Assembly (NCBI GenBank): GCA_902785755.1
Contig: CACZZO010000008.1
Location: forward strand, 39,092-103,091
Length of the DNA: 64,000 nt
Origin: an uncultured Bacteroidia bacterium
Lineage (GTDB): Bacteria > Bacteroidota > Bacteroidia > Bacteroidales > F082
Reading direction: 5' to 3'
Of this stretch, positions 34,667 to 42,846 are shown piece after piece. Under the pieces are notes generated by a model that was not told where the DNA came from, did not search any database, and worked only from the letters and a program-made list of their open reading frames with translations. Numbering within the stretch: position 1 is the first letter of the stretch; every line of letters starts with the position of its first letter. The position numbers were made by a program, and so were the translations under genes.

Positions 34667-34777
34667 AGTTTCAACCAAATCTACACCAAAAAGCATAGAT
34701 TTGGTTGGAAGTAACGCAAAAATCGCGTTAGTTTCAACCAAATCTCATCAAAAAAGGGTAGATTTGGTTGGAAGTAA
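34667..34777 (+). promoter_or_regulatory. Two tandem CCAAATC palindromes (probable operators)
   Basis: Two units begin AGTTTCAACCAAATCT, 63 bases apart. Each has arms TTtCAACCAAATCTa and TAGATTTGGTTGGAA (34669-34683 with 34696-34710, then 34732-34745 with 34759-34773). The right arm of the second unit contains the -33 TTG of the downstream promoter. A protein bound there would block RNA polymerase. Confidence 0.75.
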
Positions 34778-34797
34778 TGATTTTTTATGTACTTTTG
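34768..34797 (+). promoter_or_regulatory. Promoter of the DUF234-type ATPase gene
   Basis: TTG (34768-34770), 19 bases, then TACTTTTG (34790-34797): an exact consensus match. The -33 box is embedded in an operator-like palindrome. Confidence 0.78.
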
Positions 34798-34821
34798 CCG
34801 TTGGATTAAAGCGTTATTGTT

Positions 34822-36243
34822 ATGCTCATCGGAAGAAATGAAGAACAACGGCTTTTGCTGTCGTTGCTTGAATCGGACAAGTCGGAATTTGTGGCGGTTT
34901 ACGGTCGTCGCCGCGTGGGGAAAACCTATTTGGTGCGCGAGGCGTTCAATTACAAGTTCGCCTTTCAACACGCTGGCGTTCAGGATGCCACGATGAAGGA
35001 ACAGTTGGAGGAATTCCATCATTCGCTCCTGTTGGCTGGCGTGAAAGGAGGCAAGAAACCGCGCAACTGGTCGCAGGCGTTTTTTATGCTCGGGCAGCAT
35101 TTGGCGGCTTTGCCGGAGGGGAAAAAGGTGATTTTCATTGACGAATTGCCGTGGTTGGATACTCCTTGCTCCAAATTCGTGACCGCCTTGGACCATTTTT
35201 GGAACGGCTGGGCCTCGGCGCGAAAAGACATCGTTTTGGTGGTTTGCGGGAGCGCCACTTCATGGATTATCGACAACATCGTGATGAACTACGGCGGATT
35301 GCACAACCGGCTGACGCGCCAGATTTACATCGAGCCTTTCACCTTGCATGAGTGCGAGTTGTACGCACAATCGAAGCGGTTGGGCATGAATCGGCGCAAC
35401 ATCCTCGAAACCTACATGGTGATGGGCGGCATCCCTTTTTATTGGGATTTCCTGCAAAAGGAACTGTCGTGGGCGCAGAACATTGACCGCATGTTTTTCC
35501 ACAAGAACGGTGAGATGCGGCGCGAGTTCAATGCGCTTTACTCCTCGCTGTTTCGCCATCCGCAGGCCTATATCGATGTGGTGACCGCGTTGGGCACCAA
35601 AAAGGTTGGCATGACACGGACGCAAATCATTGAGGCGTTGGGCGAGAACAATGGCGGCACTTTGACGAAAATACTTACCGAACTCGAGGAATGTGATTTC
35701 ATACGTTCATACACCGCCATCGGGAAAGCGAAGAAAGAGACTGTTTATCAACTTATTGACAACTTCACGCTGTTCTATTTCAAGTTCATGGCAGGAAAAG
35801 ATATCAACGACAAAAACTATTGGTCGTACATTCTGAAACAGCCCGTCTATAACACTTGGAGCGGGTTGGCCTTCGAGCGCGTTTGCTTCCAGCACATCGA
35901 CCAAATCAAGAAGGCGTTGGGCATTGCGGGCATTGTCAGCAATGTACATTCGTGGACTTATCGCCCGAAAAGCAAACAGGAAACGGGTGTGCAGATTGAT
36001 ATGCTCATCGACCGCGACGACAATGTCATCAACCTGTGCGAGATGAAGTTTGCCAAGGACGAGTACGAAATCACCGCTGCCTACGATGCCGAAATGCGCC
36101 GCAAAACACGCATTTTTGAAAGCAAGACGGGCACGCGCAAGGCCGTCACCACTGTGATGATTACCTCCTACGGCTTGGTGCGCAACGAATGGGCCAACGA
36201 CATCCAGCGGCAGGTGGTGATGGATGATTTGTTTGAGGCTTAA
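34822..36243 (+). CDS. AAA ATPase with winged helix and DUF234/PD-(D/E)XK C-terminus
   Basis: 473 aa. The P-loop is YGRRRVGKTYLVRE near residues 28-42; Walker B is VIFIDELPWLD; a sensor-like VVCGSATSW follows. A winged helix (VGMTRTQIIEALGENNGGTL) lies near residues 260-300 and could bind DNA. The C-terminal nuclease-like core is GVQIDMLIDRD then NLCEMKFAKDEY. The paralogue at 44880-46301 has the same length and order. Function is unknown; the family is often called archaeal-type ATPase. Two tandem palindromes overlap its own promoter, which suggests autoregulation. The module lies between two copies of a 36-base repeat. Confidence 0.85.
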   Translation: MLIGRNEEQRLLLSLLESDKSEFVAVYGRRRVGKTYLVREAFNYKFAFQHAGVQDATMKEQLEEFHHSLLLAGVKGGKKPRNWSQAFFMLGQHLAALPEGKKVIFIDELPWLDTPCSKFVTALDHFWNGWASARKDIVLVVCGSATSWIIDNIVMNYGGLHNRLTRQIYIEPFTLHECELYAQSKRLGMNRRNILETYMVMGGIPFYWDFLQKELSWAQNIDRMFFHKNGEMRREFNALYSSLFRHPQAYIDVVTALGTKKVGMTRTQIIEALGENNGGTLTKILTELEECDFIRSYTAIGKAKKETVYQLIDNFTLFYFKFMAGKDINDKNYWSYILKQPVYNTWSGLAFERVCFQHIDQIKKALGIAGIVSNVHSWTYRPKSKQETGVQIDMLIDRDDNVINLCEMKFAKDEYEITAAYDAEMRRKTRIFESKTGTRKAVTTVMITSYGLVRNEWANDIQRQVVMDDLFEA

Positions 36244-36272
36244 ATCCTTACGGCGATTCTTTTGGCAATCTG

Positions 36273-36308
36273 TCTTTGTTTATGGGGATTTGCTTCGCAA
36301 AGAAATCT
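36273..36308 (+). repeat. 36-base repeat with internal hairpin, copy 2
   Basis: Exact copy of 34582-34617, in the same orientation, located just after the ATPase gene. Confidence 0.85.
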
Positions 36309-36385
36309 CTCAAAAACGATAAATGTTGTATCTTTGCGCCCCGAACGATAATTCTTGATTGTGAATGAATTAAAATTGGACAGAC

Positions 36386-36649
36386 ATGTTAGAACACATA
36401 GCAGAATTTACGGCATGGCCGATACTTACGGGAATATTAATCGGCTACATCGCCAACCGCATTGTGAGCGGTGAGGGCAAAGGGGGCTGCATGAATTTCA
36501 TCGTGGGCATCGTGGGCAGTTATGTTGGCACATTCATCAGCCATTTGCTGAACATTGAACTGCTTGGGAAAGGATACCTTACGAACTTGGTTTTCTGTGT
36601 TGTCGGTGCAGTAGTAGTGTTATGGATTTGGAAGAAACTGTTTGATTAA
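36386..36649 (+). CDS. GlsB/YeaQ/YmgE-family small membrane protein
   Basis: 87 aa with three hydrophobic segments and glycine-rich turns, as in the transglycosylase-associated protein family. The markers are WPILTGILIGYIANRIVSGE, the central FIVGIVGSYVGTFI and the final VFCVVGAVVVLWIWKKL. Members are stress-linked inner-membrane proteins of unknown mechanism. TATCTTTG at 36329-36336 is the probable -7 box, so it has its own transcript. Confidence 0.82.
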   Translation: MLEHIAEFTAWPILTGILIGYIANRIVSGEGKGGCMNFIVGIVGSYVGTFISHLLNIELLGKGYLTNLVFCVVGAVVVLWIWKKLFD

Positions 36650-36710
36650 GATGCCAATACCGTTCCGAAAATACACTATCTTTGTGCCTTGAACAATCAG
36701 AGTTTTGTTT

Positions 36711-37370
36711 ATGAAAAAGATAGTAAATAGACCCAATCCAAACGAGGCGTTCCCGAATCCGAAGATTCCGAGCCTCTGCTACATCAAAAATGTGGTGAAA
36801 AATCCGCGTATCATCATCGGTGACTACACCTATTACGATGATGCGGACGGTGCCGACCAGTTTGAGAAACACGTCACCCACTTTTATGATTTCATCGGCG
36901 ACAGGCTGATTATCGGTAAGTTCTGTGCTATTGCCAAGGGCGTGGAATTTGTGATGAACGGTGCCAATCACAAGATGGACTGCGCGACCACTTATCCCTT
37001 CTACATCATGGGTGAAGACTGGGGCTCGGCAATTGCCTTGGTGAAAGAAGAGTTGCCCTTGAAAGGCGATACCGTTGTTGGCAATGATGTTTGGATAGGT
37101 CAGAACGTGACGGTGATGCCCGGTGTGCATATTGGCGACGGAGCCATCATCGGGGCCAACTCGGTCGTGGCCAAGGACATTCCACCGTATTCGGTTGCTG
37201 TTGGCAATCCTTGCAGTGTGGTCAGGAAGCGCTTTGACGATGATTTGATAGAATTGTTGCTCAAATTCAAATGGTGGGATAAAAGCATTGAGGAGATTGA
37301 GAGCCTAATGCCCATTCTTTCTTATGGAGATTTGGAAAAAGTCAAAAAAGAATTGAAGGTTAGACTTTAA
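36711..37370 (+). CDS. Left-handed beta-helix O-acetyltransferase (Vat/CatB-like)
   Basis: 219 aa from the ATG at 36711. Hexapeptide repeats are clear from residue ~110: [20 protein letters not shown] and [20 protein letters not shown]. The catalytic His is in [14 protein letters not shown], the loop that deacetylates acetyl-CoA in virginiamycin (streptogramin A) and chloramphenicol (CatB) acetyltransferases. Length and insertion pattern match that xenobiotic group. Whether it gives resistance cannot be read from sequence, since many chromosomal members act on other substrates. TATCTTTG at 36678-36685 is a probable -7 box. Confidence 0.85.
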   Translation: MKKIVNRPNPNEAFPNPKIPSLCYIKNVVKNPRIIIGDYTYYDDADGADQFEKHVTHFYDFIGDRLIIGKFCAIAKGVEFVMNGANHKMDCATTYPFYIMGEDWGSAIALVKEELPLKGDTVVGNDVWIGQNVTVMPGVHIGDGAIIGANSVVAKDIPPYSVAVGNPCSVVRKRFDDDLIELLLKFKWWDKSIEEIESLMPILSYGDLEKVKKELKVRL

Positions 37371-37407
37371 ATATGCCCTATGTTTTTCAATATTTATAAA
37401 CGGTACT

Positions 37408-38148
37408 ATGACTTTCTACACCTACGGAAATAAAGAAAATCCAAGCCTGCTGTTGATTCCAGGGCTGGGTGTGTCACACGAGATATTCCTGCCGCTGATG
37501 GAACTTTTGAAAGATGAATTCTACATTGTCGCAGTTGGCATTGACGGTTTTCTGCTCGGTCAGAAGTCTCGGTTTACCTCTGTCGATGATCAGGCTGTTC
37601 AGGCGACTCAATACATTCGGAAAAACTTGAATGGGCATTTGGACGTTGCCTACGGCCTTTCATTGGGAGGGAAGATACTGTCCCGAATGTTGGAACGGAA
37701 CGAAATCGTGATAGACCACGCCATTATGGATGCGGCGCCCTTGCTGCCCCTTCCCAAGTGGAGTGTGGACCCGCTTCGATATTACCAAAGTTTGAACGTG
37801 TGGACTTGCTATCATTGGACGGGTTTCTGGAAATTCGTGTTCCATTCCCACTATTTCGATGTGCTCTTGGATGAATGTAAGAAAGTGTGGCCCTACGGGA
37901 AGGGGAAGTCGGTGCGAGACGGCTACAAGGATGTCTATACCAACAAGTTGGAGTCCATCCACGGGGCAGACATCCATTATTGGTATGGCTCCAAGGAGGC
38001 TTTCGTGGCCAAGCCGCAGGCCAAGCATCTGCTTCAACTATGCCCCGATGCCCACGTGGAGGTCTTCCCCAAAATGAACCACGGGCAGTTGCTTGTGGAT
38101 TATCCGGAAGAGGTGGCTGAAAGGATTCGAGGGATTCTTCTTGGCTAA
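37408..38148 (+). CDS. Alpha/beta-hydrolase
   Basis: 246 aa with a complete fold: the oxyanion strand LLLIPGLGVSHEIFLPLM, nucleophile elbow VAYGLSLGGKIL (Ser in GLSLG) and terminal catalytic His in FPKMNHGQLLVDYPEE. It has no signal peptide and is likely cytoplasmic. It follows the acetyltransferase by 37 bases on the same strand and may be co-transcribed. The substrate is unknown. Confidence 0.85.
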   Translation: MTFYTYGNKENPSLLLIPGLGVSHEIFLPLMELLKDEFYIVAVGIDGFLLGQKSRFTSVDDQAVQATQYIRKNLNGHLDVAYGLSLGGKILSRMLERNEIVIDHAIMDAAPLLPLPKWSVDPLRYYQSLNVWTCYHWTGFWKFVFHSHYFDVLLDECKKVWPYGKGKSVRDGYKDVYTNKLESIHGADIHYWYGSKEAFVAKPQAKHLLQLCPDAHVEVFPKMNHGQLLVDYPEEVAERIRGILLG

Positions 38149-38162
38149 TCTTTATTTCGCTT

Positions 38163-38207
38163 TGCAAATGTTGATATTCAGTAATTTCGGATTGCAAAAC
38201 CGAGAAA
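38163..38207 (+). repeat. Repeat left of the orphan XRE gene
   Basis: GCAAATGTTGATATTCAG followed by the hairpin TCGGATTGCAAAACCGA. It is a diverged direct copy of 38667-38708. The two copies flank the XRE gene. Confidence 0.6.
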
Positions 38208-38279
38208 ATAGGAATCAAAGCAGCGGCAGTTGTTCCCCTCCTCATCGAAGATGATGGCTACAGAAATGTTGTTTATGGC

Positions 38280-38552
38280 TCAAACGGTGATTAAATCTTC
38301 GCCAAGGGCAGTGGAAATCTTGGCCAATGTTCGAAGCGTAAAATTATGTGTGCCGCCAAGCCAGCGCGAAACCTCGGCTTCGGTTTTTCCTGTGTTCTTT
38401 GCCAAATCGCGTTGCGACATTCCTCGCTCTTTGAGCAGTTTGTCCAACTTTTCGGCAATGGAATCCGAGAAGCGCAACTGCGTCTTCAGTTCCGCTGGGG
38501 TTTCGTCAACGATTTGCCGAAACAATTTCCGTCCTTCCAAGTCTTGTTTCAT
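38280..38552 (-). CDS. Orphan XRE-family regulator (HigA-like antitoxin)
   Basis: 90 aa from the ATG at 38550-38552. The helix-turn-helix is MSQRDLAKNTGKTEAEVSRW. The N-terminal region (MKQDLEGRKLFRQIVDETPA) matches antitoxins that normally follow a RelE/HigB toxin. No toxin gene is present on either side: the 380 bases upstream are non-coding repeats. It may be a solitary antitoxin that protects against external modules, or the relic of a module. It is flanked by two direct repeats. Confidence 0.82.
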   Translation of the reverse strand: MKQDLEGRKLFRQIVDETPAELKTQLRFSDSIAEKLDKLLKERGMSQRDLAKNTGKTEAEVSRWLGGTHNFTLRTLAKISTALGEDLITV

Positions 38553-38666
38553 AAGGGTGCAAAGATACAAAAGTTTTCCAAAAGTTTACTTTATAAGGTA
38601 AGTTTTTTGCGAAAAAAAGCACAGAAGGCGCGACATTTCTGCCGCGTCCTCTTTTTGAACTTGCAT

Positions 38667-38708
38667 TGGAAATGCTGATATTCAGGGTTTTCGGATTGCA
38701 AATCCGAA
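38667..38708 (+). repeat. Repeat right of the orphan XRE gene
   Basis: GGAAATGCTGATATTCAG followed by the perfect hairpin TTCGGATT-GCA-AATCCGAA. Counterpart of 38163-38207. Confidence 0.6.
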
Positions 38709-38750
38709 AGATCTGGGTATGAGAAATTATATATAACTATGTTATTAAAG

Positions 38751-38880
38751 ACTGACCCCTCACCCGAAAAATTGGCACTCGTTCCTCGCACCATTTTTCT
38801 TCCCTCTCCCGACGGGAGAAGGGCCTCTTATTTTTCTCTCTCCGCAGGAGAGATGCTTTTTGTATCTCCCCTTGGGGAGA
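38751..38880 (+). repeat. Repeat blocks A and B left of the DUF559 gene
   Basis: Block A has TGACCCCTCACCC and the hairpin CCCTCTCCCGACGGGAGA. Block B has CTCTCTCCGCAGGAGAG then TATCTCCCCTTGGGGAGA. Both recur in the same orientation at 39352-39505 on the other side of the nuclease gene. No gene is seen in 38553-38933. Confidence 0.7.
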
Positions 38881-38933
38881 AAAGTTTTGTTAATGAGTTG
38901 TTGTAGCAACGAATTTACAAAAATAAGAGAGGG

Positions 38934-39284
38934 TTATTCATCCAATGCTCTTTTTATAACTTCACATACACCACCAAAATTATCCCTTATTTCGTTGTTC
39001 CAAAATCTTAGAATTTTATAACCACAACTTGACAAATACTGTGTTCTTTTTTTATCTTTAATAATATTTTCATCAATATTGTGTTGCCCGCCATCAATTT
39101 CTACTACTAGTTTTTGTTCAGGACACAAAAAATCAACTATATAATCACCTATCAAAACCTGTCGTTTAAATTTAAAACCATAAAAACGCTTTGCTCTGAT
39201 ATGACTCCACAATTTTGCCTCTTCTTCAGTCATCTTAGAACGCATACTTTTAGCAAAATGCAAATTTTTAGGATTGTATTGCAT
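38934..39284 (-). CDS. DUF559 endonuclease-domain protein (Vsr-like)
   Basis: 116 aa, essentially one DUF559 domain. Motifs: MTEEEAKLWSHIRAKRFYGF, the core KFKRQVLIGDYIVDFLCPE, VVEIDGGQH with the catalytic Glu/Asp and His, and GYKILRFWNNEIRDN. The fold is that of very-short-patch repair and PD-(D/E)XK endonucleases. No methylase or partner is adjacent. The gene lies inside a nested set of repeats and an inverted repeat (TTTACAAA...AGAGAGGGT at 38914-38936; complement at 39307-39328), suggesting it moves or is maintained as a small selfish unit. Confidence 0.83.
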   Translation of the reverse strand: MQYNPKNLHFAKSMRSKMTEEEAKLWSHIRAKRFYGFKFKRQVLIGDYIVDFLCPEQKLVVEIDGGQHNIDENIIKDKKRTQYLSSCGYKILRFWNNEIRDNFGGVCEVIKRALDE

Positions 39285-39306
39285 AAAAGTATTCTAGCAC
39301 AATAGA

Positions 39307-39505
39307 TACCCTCTCTCAAATTTGTAAGCTCATTACTTTCGCTAACAAATTTTTCTCTCTCCGCAGGAGAGATTTCTTTTGTATATCCCTTGGGGGTAAG
39401 ATTTGTTTTTTGCCTAATTTGATTGACCCCTCGCCCTTTTTTCTAATTTCGCTGCGCTCTATAAGAAAAAAATACCCTCTCCCGTCGGGAGAGGGTTTGT
39501 TAGGT
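39307..39505 (+). repeat. Inverted-repeat arm plus repeat blocks B' and A' right of the DUF559 gene
   Basis: Begins with ACCCTCTCTCAAATTTGTAA, the inverse of the left flank. Block B' is CTCTCTCCGCAGGAGAG then TATATCCCTTGGGGG. Block A' has TGACCCCTCGCCC and the perfect hairpin ACCCTCTCCCGTCGGGAGAG. No gene is seen in 39285-39542. Confidence 0.7.
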
Positions 39506-39542
39506 AAGGTGTTTCCACCAAGGTTAAAATCTTTAACACCGG

Positions 39543-40229
39543 TTAATTTTTATCCGTTTCTACTATCCTTGTTGTTGCATCTTCAATATTTGGAGCATTC
39601 TTTACGGCATCTTCGCCAAAACCCTCTATTAGCCTTTCCATAGGCAATCTGATTGCGGCTTTGTTGTTATACGGTTTATCACTCGTCGCCCCAAACAATG
39701 GCGATCGCACATAACTGGGTACATATGCCATCTTATAATCTTCATTCCAATTTCCGTTCTCATCTACGCTTTTATACAACATCAGGTATCTGCCATCTTC
39801 TTCTCTTGGGGTTTCTGATACAGCAAAAAATTGTCCTTCCAGAACCGCTACCTTATGGTCTTTTAACTGGTTTTTATATCTAAATAAATACCCTTCGACA
39901 TCATTTGGATTTTTGTCACCGGAACCCCCCCATACTCTAAAAAAGTCACCTCTCACTCTAACCCAAAAATTCGGGAGTTCCGGTTCCTGCGGGTTTTGAA
40001 CAACAACTTCTGTTGTCGGATAAGATACCATTTGTTTATTATAATCAGCTGCAGCTGCACTCTGATTAAGCGGACTCATAGCTATTAATACAGCAATAGG
40101 TACAGCCTTTGCTGCCGAAGTCATGTGTTGTCCTCCATCAGGTTTTTTATTACCCTTTTTATGTCCGCCTTCAAAACTTACATGAGATACATAATCCATT
40201 CTCGATATCGGTTGTATTGCCATTTTCAT
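39543..40229 (-). CDS. Hypothetical protein, probably membrane-anchored
   Basis: 228 aa, not recognised; an alternative ATG lies two codons in. The first ~30 residues are an unusual polar leader (MAIQPISRMDYVSHVSFEGG) before a hydrophobic stretch (KAVPIAVLIAMSPLNQSAAAA). The rest is soluble, with FWVRVRGDFFRVWGGSG, ending near a polar tail. Leaders ending in a V-x-F-x-G pattern are, to my memory, common in gut Gastranaerophilales proteins, so foreign origin is possible. A TATATTTG -7 element and an ACTTT...AAAGT palindrome (40271-40284) lie upstream. Confidence 0.6.
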   Translation of the reverse strand: MKMAIQPISRMDYVSHVSFEGGHKKGNKKPDGGQHMTSAAKAVPIAVLIAMSPLNQSAAAADYNKQMVSYPTTEVVVQNPQEPELPNFWVRVRGDFFRVWGGSGDKNPNDVEGYLFRYKNQLKDHKVAVLEGQFFAVSETPREEDGRYLMLYKSVDENGNWNEDYKMAYVPSYVRSPLFGATSDKPYNNKAAIRLPMERLIEGFGEDAVKNAPNIEDATTRIVETDKN

Positions 40230-40373
40230 TACCCCTATCGTTTATTCGTTTATATCAAATTGTTTCTCTTACTTTAATCAAAGTAGTGTGCAAATATACG
40301 AAGAAATCGAAAATGCAAGGCGGATTTGCGGTTTTTTTCTTACTTTTGCGGCATAAACACAAAACCGAACACA

Positions 40374-40553
40374 ATGACAACAATAACGCTAAGCTATAAC
40401 GAGCGCAACAAGACGGCACAGGCTGTAGTCAAGTTTTTAGAAAGCCTTGGAGTTTTCAAGATTCTGAAGGACGACGAGCCTAACGCAACCACAATAAAGG
40501 CTATTGAAGAGGTGAAGTCAGAGTGTTCACATTCGAAATTGTTCAAAAAGTGA
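40374..40553 (+). CDS. Small hypothetical protein
   Basis: 59 aa from the ATG at 40374, preceded by a TACTTTTG -7 element (~40340). The sequence MTTITLSYNERNKTAQAVVK followed by FLESLGVFKIL resembles short Bacteroidales antitoxin-like proteins. No toxin follows: the next gene, 26 bases downstream, encodes a VWA-like membrane protein. Real but uncharacterised. Confidence 0.65.
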   Translation: MTTITLSYNERNKTAQAVVKFLESLGVFKILKDDEPNATTIKAIEEVKSECSHSKLFKK

Positions 40554-40579
40554 GGTTTTTGCATATTAAATTGCATTAA

Positions 40580-42652
40580 ATGCCCATCGGAATCCCAATA
40601 TGGATGATAGTCGTATCGCTGCTGGCTGGTGTAGCGGCAGCAACATTGTTGTATTTCCGAAACAAGAAACAACACTATGGCAAAGCCTTGACAATCATTT
40701 TGTTTGCGTTGCGGACTATGATGGTTGGCTTGGTGGTATTGTTGCTCTTCAACCCGCTGATAAGGCAAAAATTCAGTTCAGTGGAAACACCTACGATTAT
40801 CCTCGCGCACGACAATTCCTCGTCTGTCGTACTTTGCAAGGATTCGGCGTATTACAAAAAGGATTATCTGACACAGTTTGAGCAGTTTAGGAAAGATTTG
40901 AATGCTGATTTCCAAGTCGATGAATATCTTTTCGGTGAGGAAGTCCGCGATTTCGAGCAACTCGACTTCTCCGACCAACTGACGGACTTGTCGTCGCTCA
41001 TAAAAACCTTGGACAGAAGGTATTACAAACGTAATGTGGGCGCGGTGCTGCTCTTCTCCGACGGTATCTATAACCGTGGCTTCGAGCCGGAGTTGGTGGC
41101 GGAGAACTTCCCGTTCCCCATTCATACCGTTGTTTTGGGCGACACGGTTTCCTATCCCGATCTCGCCATACGCAACGTGCATTATAATAAGGTGGTGTCG
41201 CTCGGCGCGACCTTCCCCGTCCGCGTGACGGTGGCCGCCCGCGACTTGGCAGGCCGCAAAGCCCAACTGACCCTCAAGGAAAGCGGTCGCGTATTAGAGA
41301 AGCGCGACATTGAGATTCCGTCAAACCGCTTCTCCAAGGAAATCGATTTTATGCTCGACGCGACAAAAAAGGGCGTTTTGCCCATCGATATTGAAATCAG
41401 CGGCATAGAAGGGGAGGAGCAACTGCTCAACAATGTGCGGCATATCTATGTCGAGGTGCTTGACCAGAAATATAAGTTGCTGTGTGTGGCCGCCTCGCCG
41501 CATCCTGACTTGGGAGCATTGTGCAGCGTGCTCAACGACAATTACGAAATGGACTTCTGTTTCGGAAAGGAAACCTTGCCCGAGTTCAGCAATTACGACT
41601 TGGTCATCCTGCATCAGGTCCCCTCGGCGCGCACGGATTTCAACGCTTTGAAGGCACAGTTGGACAAGAACGTAAAACTGCCCGTTTTTTTCATCGTCGG
41701 CAACGATACCGACCGCGAAATGCTGAACAAGTTGCAGAATGTCTTTGTCTTACGTTCCGGTGCGACCAACACCCAGTTGGATGTTAAGGCGCACCAAAAC
41801 ACGGCCTTTTCGACTTTCACTTTCGATTCAAAGTCGGAGCAACTCATCACGAAATGCCCTCCTTTGGCTTTGCCGCACTTGGAAATCAACGCTTTGAAGT
41901 CGCATGACGATCTGCTCTTGCAGGAGGTGATGGGTATCAAGTCGGGACTGCCGCTGTTGAGTTTCGCACAGGATGGACGCAAGATGGCTTTCCTGTTCGG
42001 CACCAACATTTGGCGTTGGCGCTTGTTCGAGTATTACCAGAACAAAAACCACGACGTGTTCGATGAGATGTTCTCCAAGTCGCTGAAATACTTGTTGTTG
42101 TCGGCCAACGACGGCTCGGCGATTTACGCCAAGGAAACCTATTACAGCAACGAGCCGGTCATCATCACCGCCGAACTACGCAACCCGAACAACGAACTCG
42201 TCACCGACCCCGACCTGACGATTCAAATCGAGAACAAACTGACGGGCGAGACCTACGACTACACCTTCTCGAAGCGCGATCACGACTATGAACTGAACGC
42301 CGGCCTGCTGCCCGAAGGACTTTATACTTATAAGGTGCAGGGGCAGATGGGCGAGCGCAGAATCAGCGTGAGCGGCACCTTCAGCGTGGCGGCCATCGGC
42401 ATTGAGGAACAGCAACTTACCGCCGACATCGATAGGATGCGCACCATCGCCCGCCTGACCAACGGAAATTGTTATACCGCCCGCGAGTTGCAGCAACTTT
42501 TTGCCGACTTGCACAATGATTCGCGCATCACGAGCGTTGAACACCACGAGAGCCGTTTCGAGGATTTGATTCACTCCAAGTGGATTTTCTTCGTTCTCAT
42601 CGGCTTGGCTGCCGTGGAATGGCTCTTGCGGAAAATGTTCGGGGCGTATTAA
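40580..42652 (+). CDS. Membrane protein with VWA-like periplasmic domain
   Basis: 690 aa. Two N-terminal membrane helices (IWMIVVSLLAGVAAATLLYF and a second near residues 38-60) are followed by a long extracytoplasmic region. A VWA-like fold begins PTIILAHDNSSSVVL and continues with VGAVLLFSDGIYNRG; the canonical DxSxS site is DNSSS. Beta-rich modules follow (NNELVTDPDLTIQIENKL). One C-terminal helix (WIFFVLIGLAAVEWLL) ends the protein. This ~690-aa type is widespread and conserved in Bacteroidota, but its role is undefined. Confidence 0.82.
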   Translation: MPIGIPIWMIVVSLLAGVAAATLLYFRNKKQHYGKALTIILFALRTMMVGLVVLLLFNPLIRQKFSSVETPTIILAHDNSSSVVLCKDSAYYKKDYLTQFEQFRKDLNADFQVDEYLFGEEVRDFEQLDFSDQLTDLSSLIKTLDRRYYKRNVGAVLLFSDGIYNRGFEPELVAENFPFPIHTVVLGDTVSYPDLAIRNVHYNKVVSLGATFPVRVTVAARDLAGRKAQLTLKESGRVLEKRDIEIPSNRFSKEIDFMLDATKKGVLPIDIEISGIEGEEQLLNNVRHIYVEVLDQKYKLLCVAASPHPDLGALCSVLNDNYEMDFCFGKETLPEFSNYDLVILHQVPSARTDFNALKAQLDKNVKLPVFFIVGNDTDREMLNKLQNVFVLRSGATNTQLDVKAHQNTAFSTFTFDSKSEQLITKCPPLALPHLEINALKSHDDLLLQEVMGIKSGLPLLSFAQDGRKMAFLFGTNIWRWRLFEYYQNKNHDVFDEMFSKSLKYLLLSANDGSAIYAKETYYSNEPVIITAELRNPNNELVTDPDLTIQIENKLTGETYDYTFSKRDHDYELNAGLLPEGLYTYKVQGQMGERRISVSGTFSVAAIGIEEQQLTADIDRMRTIARLTNGNCYTARELQQLFADLHNDSRITSVEHHESRFEDLIHSKWIFFVLIGLAAVEWLLRKMFGAY

Positions 42653-42805
42653 ACTACGGATTATACGGATGAAACGGATTGAAATACAGTATTTAATATC
42701 ATAAATTCAAAGAATATTCGTTAATGATTACAAACAAAGGTAGATATAGGTTTCAACATCAAACTTGTTTTGGACCAATCTGTATAATCTGCGAAATCCG
42801 TAGTT
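42652..42805. repeat. Palindromic intergenic element, copy 2 (decayed)
   Basis: Ends AACTACGGATTATACGG and AATCCGTAGTT are inverted repeats. The interior is AT-rich without clear small hairpins. Same family as 60191-60354, with the G variant of the end. It starts on the last base of the VWA-like gene's stop codon. Confidence 0.8.
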
Positions 42806-42846
42806 AAGGAAATTTTTTAATTATTTAAATATCAAATTGTTACGAA

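Noticed and set aside
34552..34674. N-terminal extension of the kinase-like protein
   Set aside because: A -7 promoter element lies inside this stretch, directly before the ATG at 34551, and the extension crosses the 36-base repeat.
34667..34777. CRISPR-like spaced repeats
   Set aside because: Only two units, each internally palindromic, with no spacer array and no cas genes. They fit operators better.
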